NCBI RefSeq assembly: GCF_964340395.1
Contig: NC_135569.1
Location: 16,320,519-16,384,518, forward strand
DNA length: 64,000 bases
Reading direction: 5' to 3'
DNA from: Glandiceps talaboti
Taxonomy: Eukaryota; Hemichordata; Enteropneusta; Spengelidae
The translations under genes and the position numbers were made by a program. The notes under the pieces are model-generated. The model saw only the letters and a list, made by a program, of their open reading frames with translations. It was not told where the DNA came from and made no database searches. Positions 63,370-64,000 of the stretch are shown here, in pieces; within the stretch, counting starts at the first letter, position 1, and each line of letters starts with the position of its first letter.

Positions 63370-63645
63370 AATAATAATAATCTTTATTTATACTGGATAG
63401 TTCTTTAAGCATAAACACTTGTCTCCCAAGAAGTCCAGTGAGGGCCATACCTCATGGGTTCAGTGTTAATGCAGGAGGAAACCAGAGTACCCGGGGAAAA
63501 CCTGCGTTGTTCAGGAGAGTCAAACTGAATGACACTCTTCTTACTTATAGCGTAGTAAATTTAATTGAACCCTGAATGGGGTTCGAACCCCGACTGCAAT
63601 GGTAAGAAGCAGGTGGTTTAACCACTCGGCCACCAACAACCCTTA
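63370..63645 (-). mobile_element. Full-length tRNA-derived SINE
   Basis: On the - strand the element starts with a tRNA-like head (63577-63642) carrying an A box (TGGCCGAGTGG) and a perfect B box (GGTTCGAACCC). It continues into a body with CCCCGGGTACTCTGGTTTCC and TCCAGTATAAATAAAG, and ends in an ATT repeat tail at 63370. The head resembles a Ser/Leu-type tRNA but lacks clean pairing, so it is not a functional tRNA gene. The tail resembles the AATAAA-plus-ATT ends of CR1/L2-like LINEs here (56592, 1818), suggesting mobilisation by such a partner. It sits in an enolase intron. Other copies: 9928-10025 and 33745-33945. Confidence 0.88.
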
Positions 63646-63701
63646 CTGAGCAATCAATATTTTGCTCTTCATCTGCCAAATACTGTGAATGACTCTCAAA
63701 T

Positions 63702-64000
63702 TACAGCTAAAATGATGTAGGCTTGATGTTTCACTCATGTAATAATAACATTTTTTACACACACTCAGACAACTTCTCATGCAAAAGAAACCATTACATA
63801 GGTGCCATGCATAGTGAGGATGTAGAAGTAGTCAAGTTCAAATGTTGATTATCAGTTAGAAAATAAACAATTGCAGCCATTATTATCAAGTCCATGTGTA
63901 ATGTTTTCACTAGAAGCCAGTTTACTACACTTTGAAATAATAGCAATGGTTATCAGTGTTCAATGTGATTGTGTAAAGGATCCTGCTGTGTTTATTGTTG
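63702..64000. mobile_element. Tc1/mariner-like MITE (family C, copy 2), cut by the window edge
   Basis: Begins TA-CAGCTAAAATGATGTAGG at 63702 and runs off the window. The 297 bp seen are the reverse complement of 19367-19663 with scattered substitutions; shared segments include AATAAACAATTGCAGCCAT and AAAGGATCCTGCTGTGTTTA. It lies in an enolase intron. Confidence 0.82.

Noticed and set aside
63577-63642. Functional tRNA gene on the - strand
   Set aside because: It has A and B boxes but poor stem pairing and is continuous with a SINE body and ATT tail, with decayed copies elsewhere in the window.

Overview
This is a eukaryotic, animal-type window. It is AT-rich and gene-poor, with spliced genes using GT/AG introns, dense microsatellites and minisatellites, LINEs of at least three kinds, a tRNA-derived SINE and several families of short inverted-repeat DNA transposons. 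The enolase fragment is clearly metazoan. The repeat mix (RLE-type LINE, Tx1/L1-like LINE, CR1/L2-like LINEs, tRNA-SINE, Harbinger-, mariner- and TTAA-type MITEs) fits a marine invertebrate such as a lophotrochozoan or a non-vertebrate deuterostome. I cannot place it further from sequence alone.

Two host genes are well supported. (1) On the + strand, four exons between 34016 and 46709 splice in frame to a predicted 986-residue, single-pass type I membrane protein. It has a signal peptide, a cysteine-free Ser/Thr-rich ectodomain of about 440 residues, one membrane helix encoded on its own 88-bp exon, a basic stop-transfer exon, and a long acidic cytoplasmic tail with three tandem repeats of about 22 residues. 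I do not recognise the family. (2) On the - strand, the last two coding exons of enolase lie at 63044-63211 and 60285-60351, with a probable 3'UTR running towards about 58740. The rest of enolase lies beyond the right edge. A third, weak candidate is a 123-codon open frame at 15423-15794 (-).

Layout: 1-34000 has no confident gene. It is a field of repeats: a 40-bp minisatellite joined to diverged 150-bp repeats (2.9-4.0 kb), two copies of a TTAA-flanked palindromic MITE (6.9 and 8.4 kb), a Harbinger-like MITE with perfect TTA duplications (10.75 kb), a mariner-like MITE (19.3 kb), and a 2.1-kb DNA transposon (20.46-22.56 kb) holding a nested, almost fully palindromic second element between AT arrays. 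A decayed LINE end lies at 25 kb and a decayed SINE at 33.8 kb. 34-47 kb is the membrane-protein gene, whose introns carry long AT, CATA and GA arrays and a fold-back element. 47-58 kb is a LINE cluster: a small CR1/L2-like relic, a 3-kb dead Tx1/L1-like element, an R2-group (restriction-like endonuclease) LINE 3' half set inside an ATGT microsatellite on both sides, and a CR1/L2-like fragment. 58.7-64 kb is enolase with a MITE, a 69-bp x 8 minisatellite, a full SINE and a second mariner-like MITE in its introns.

All similarities were judged by eye. No alignment, database search or folding program was run.
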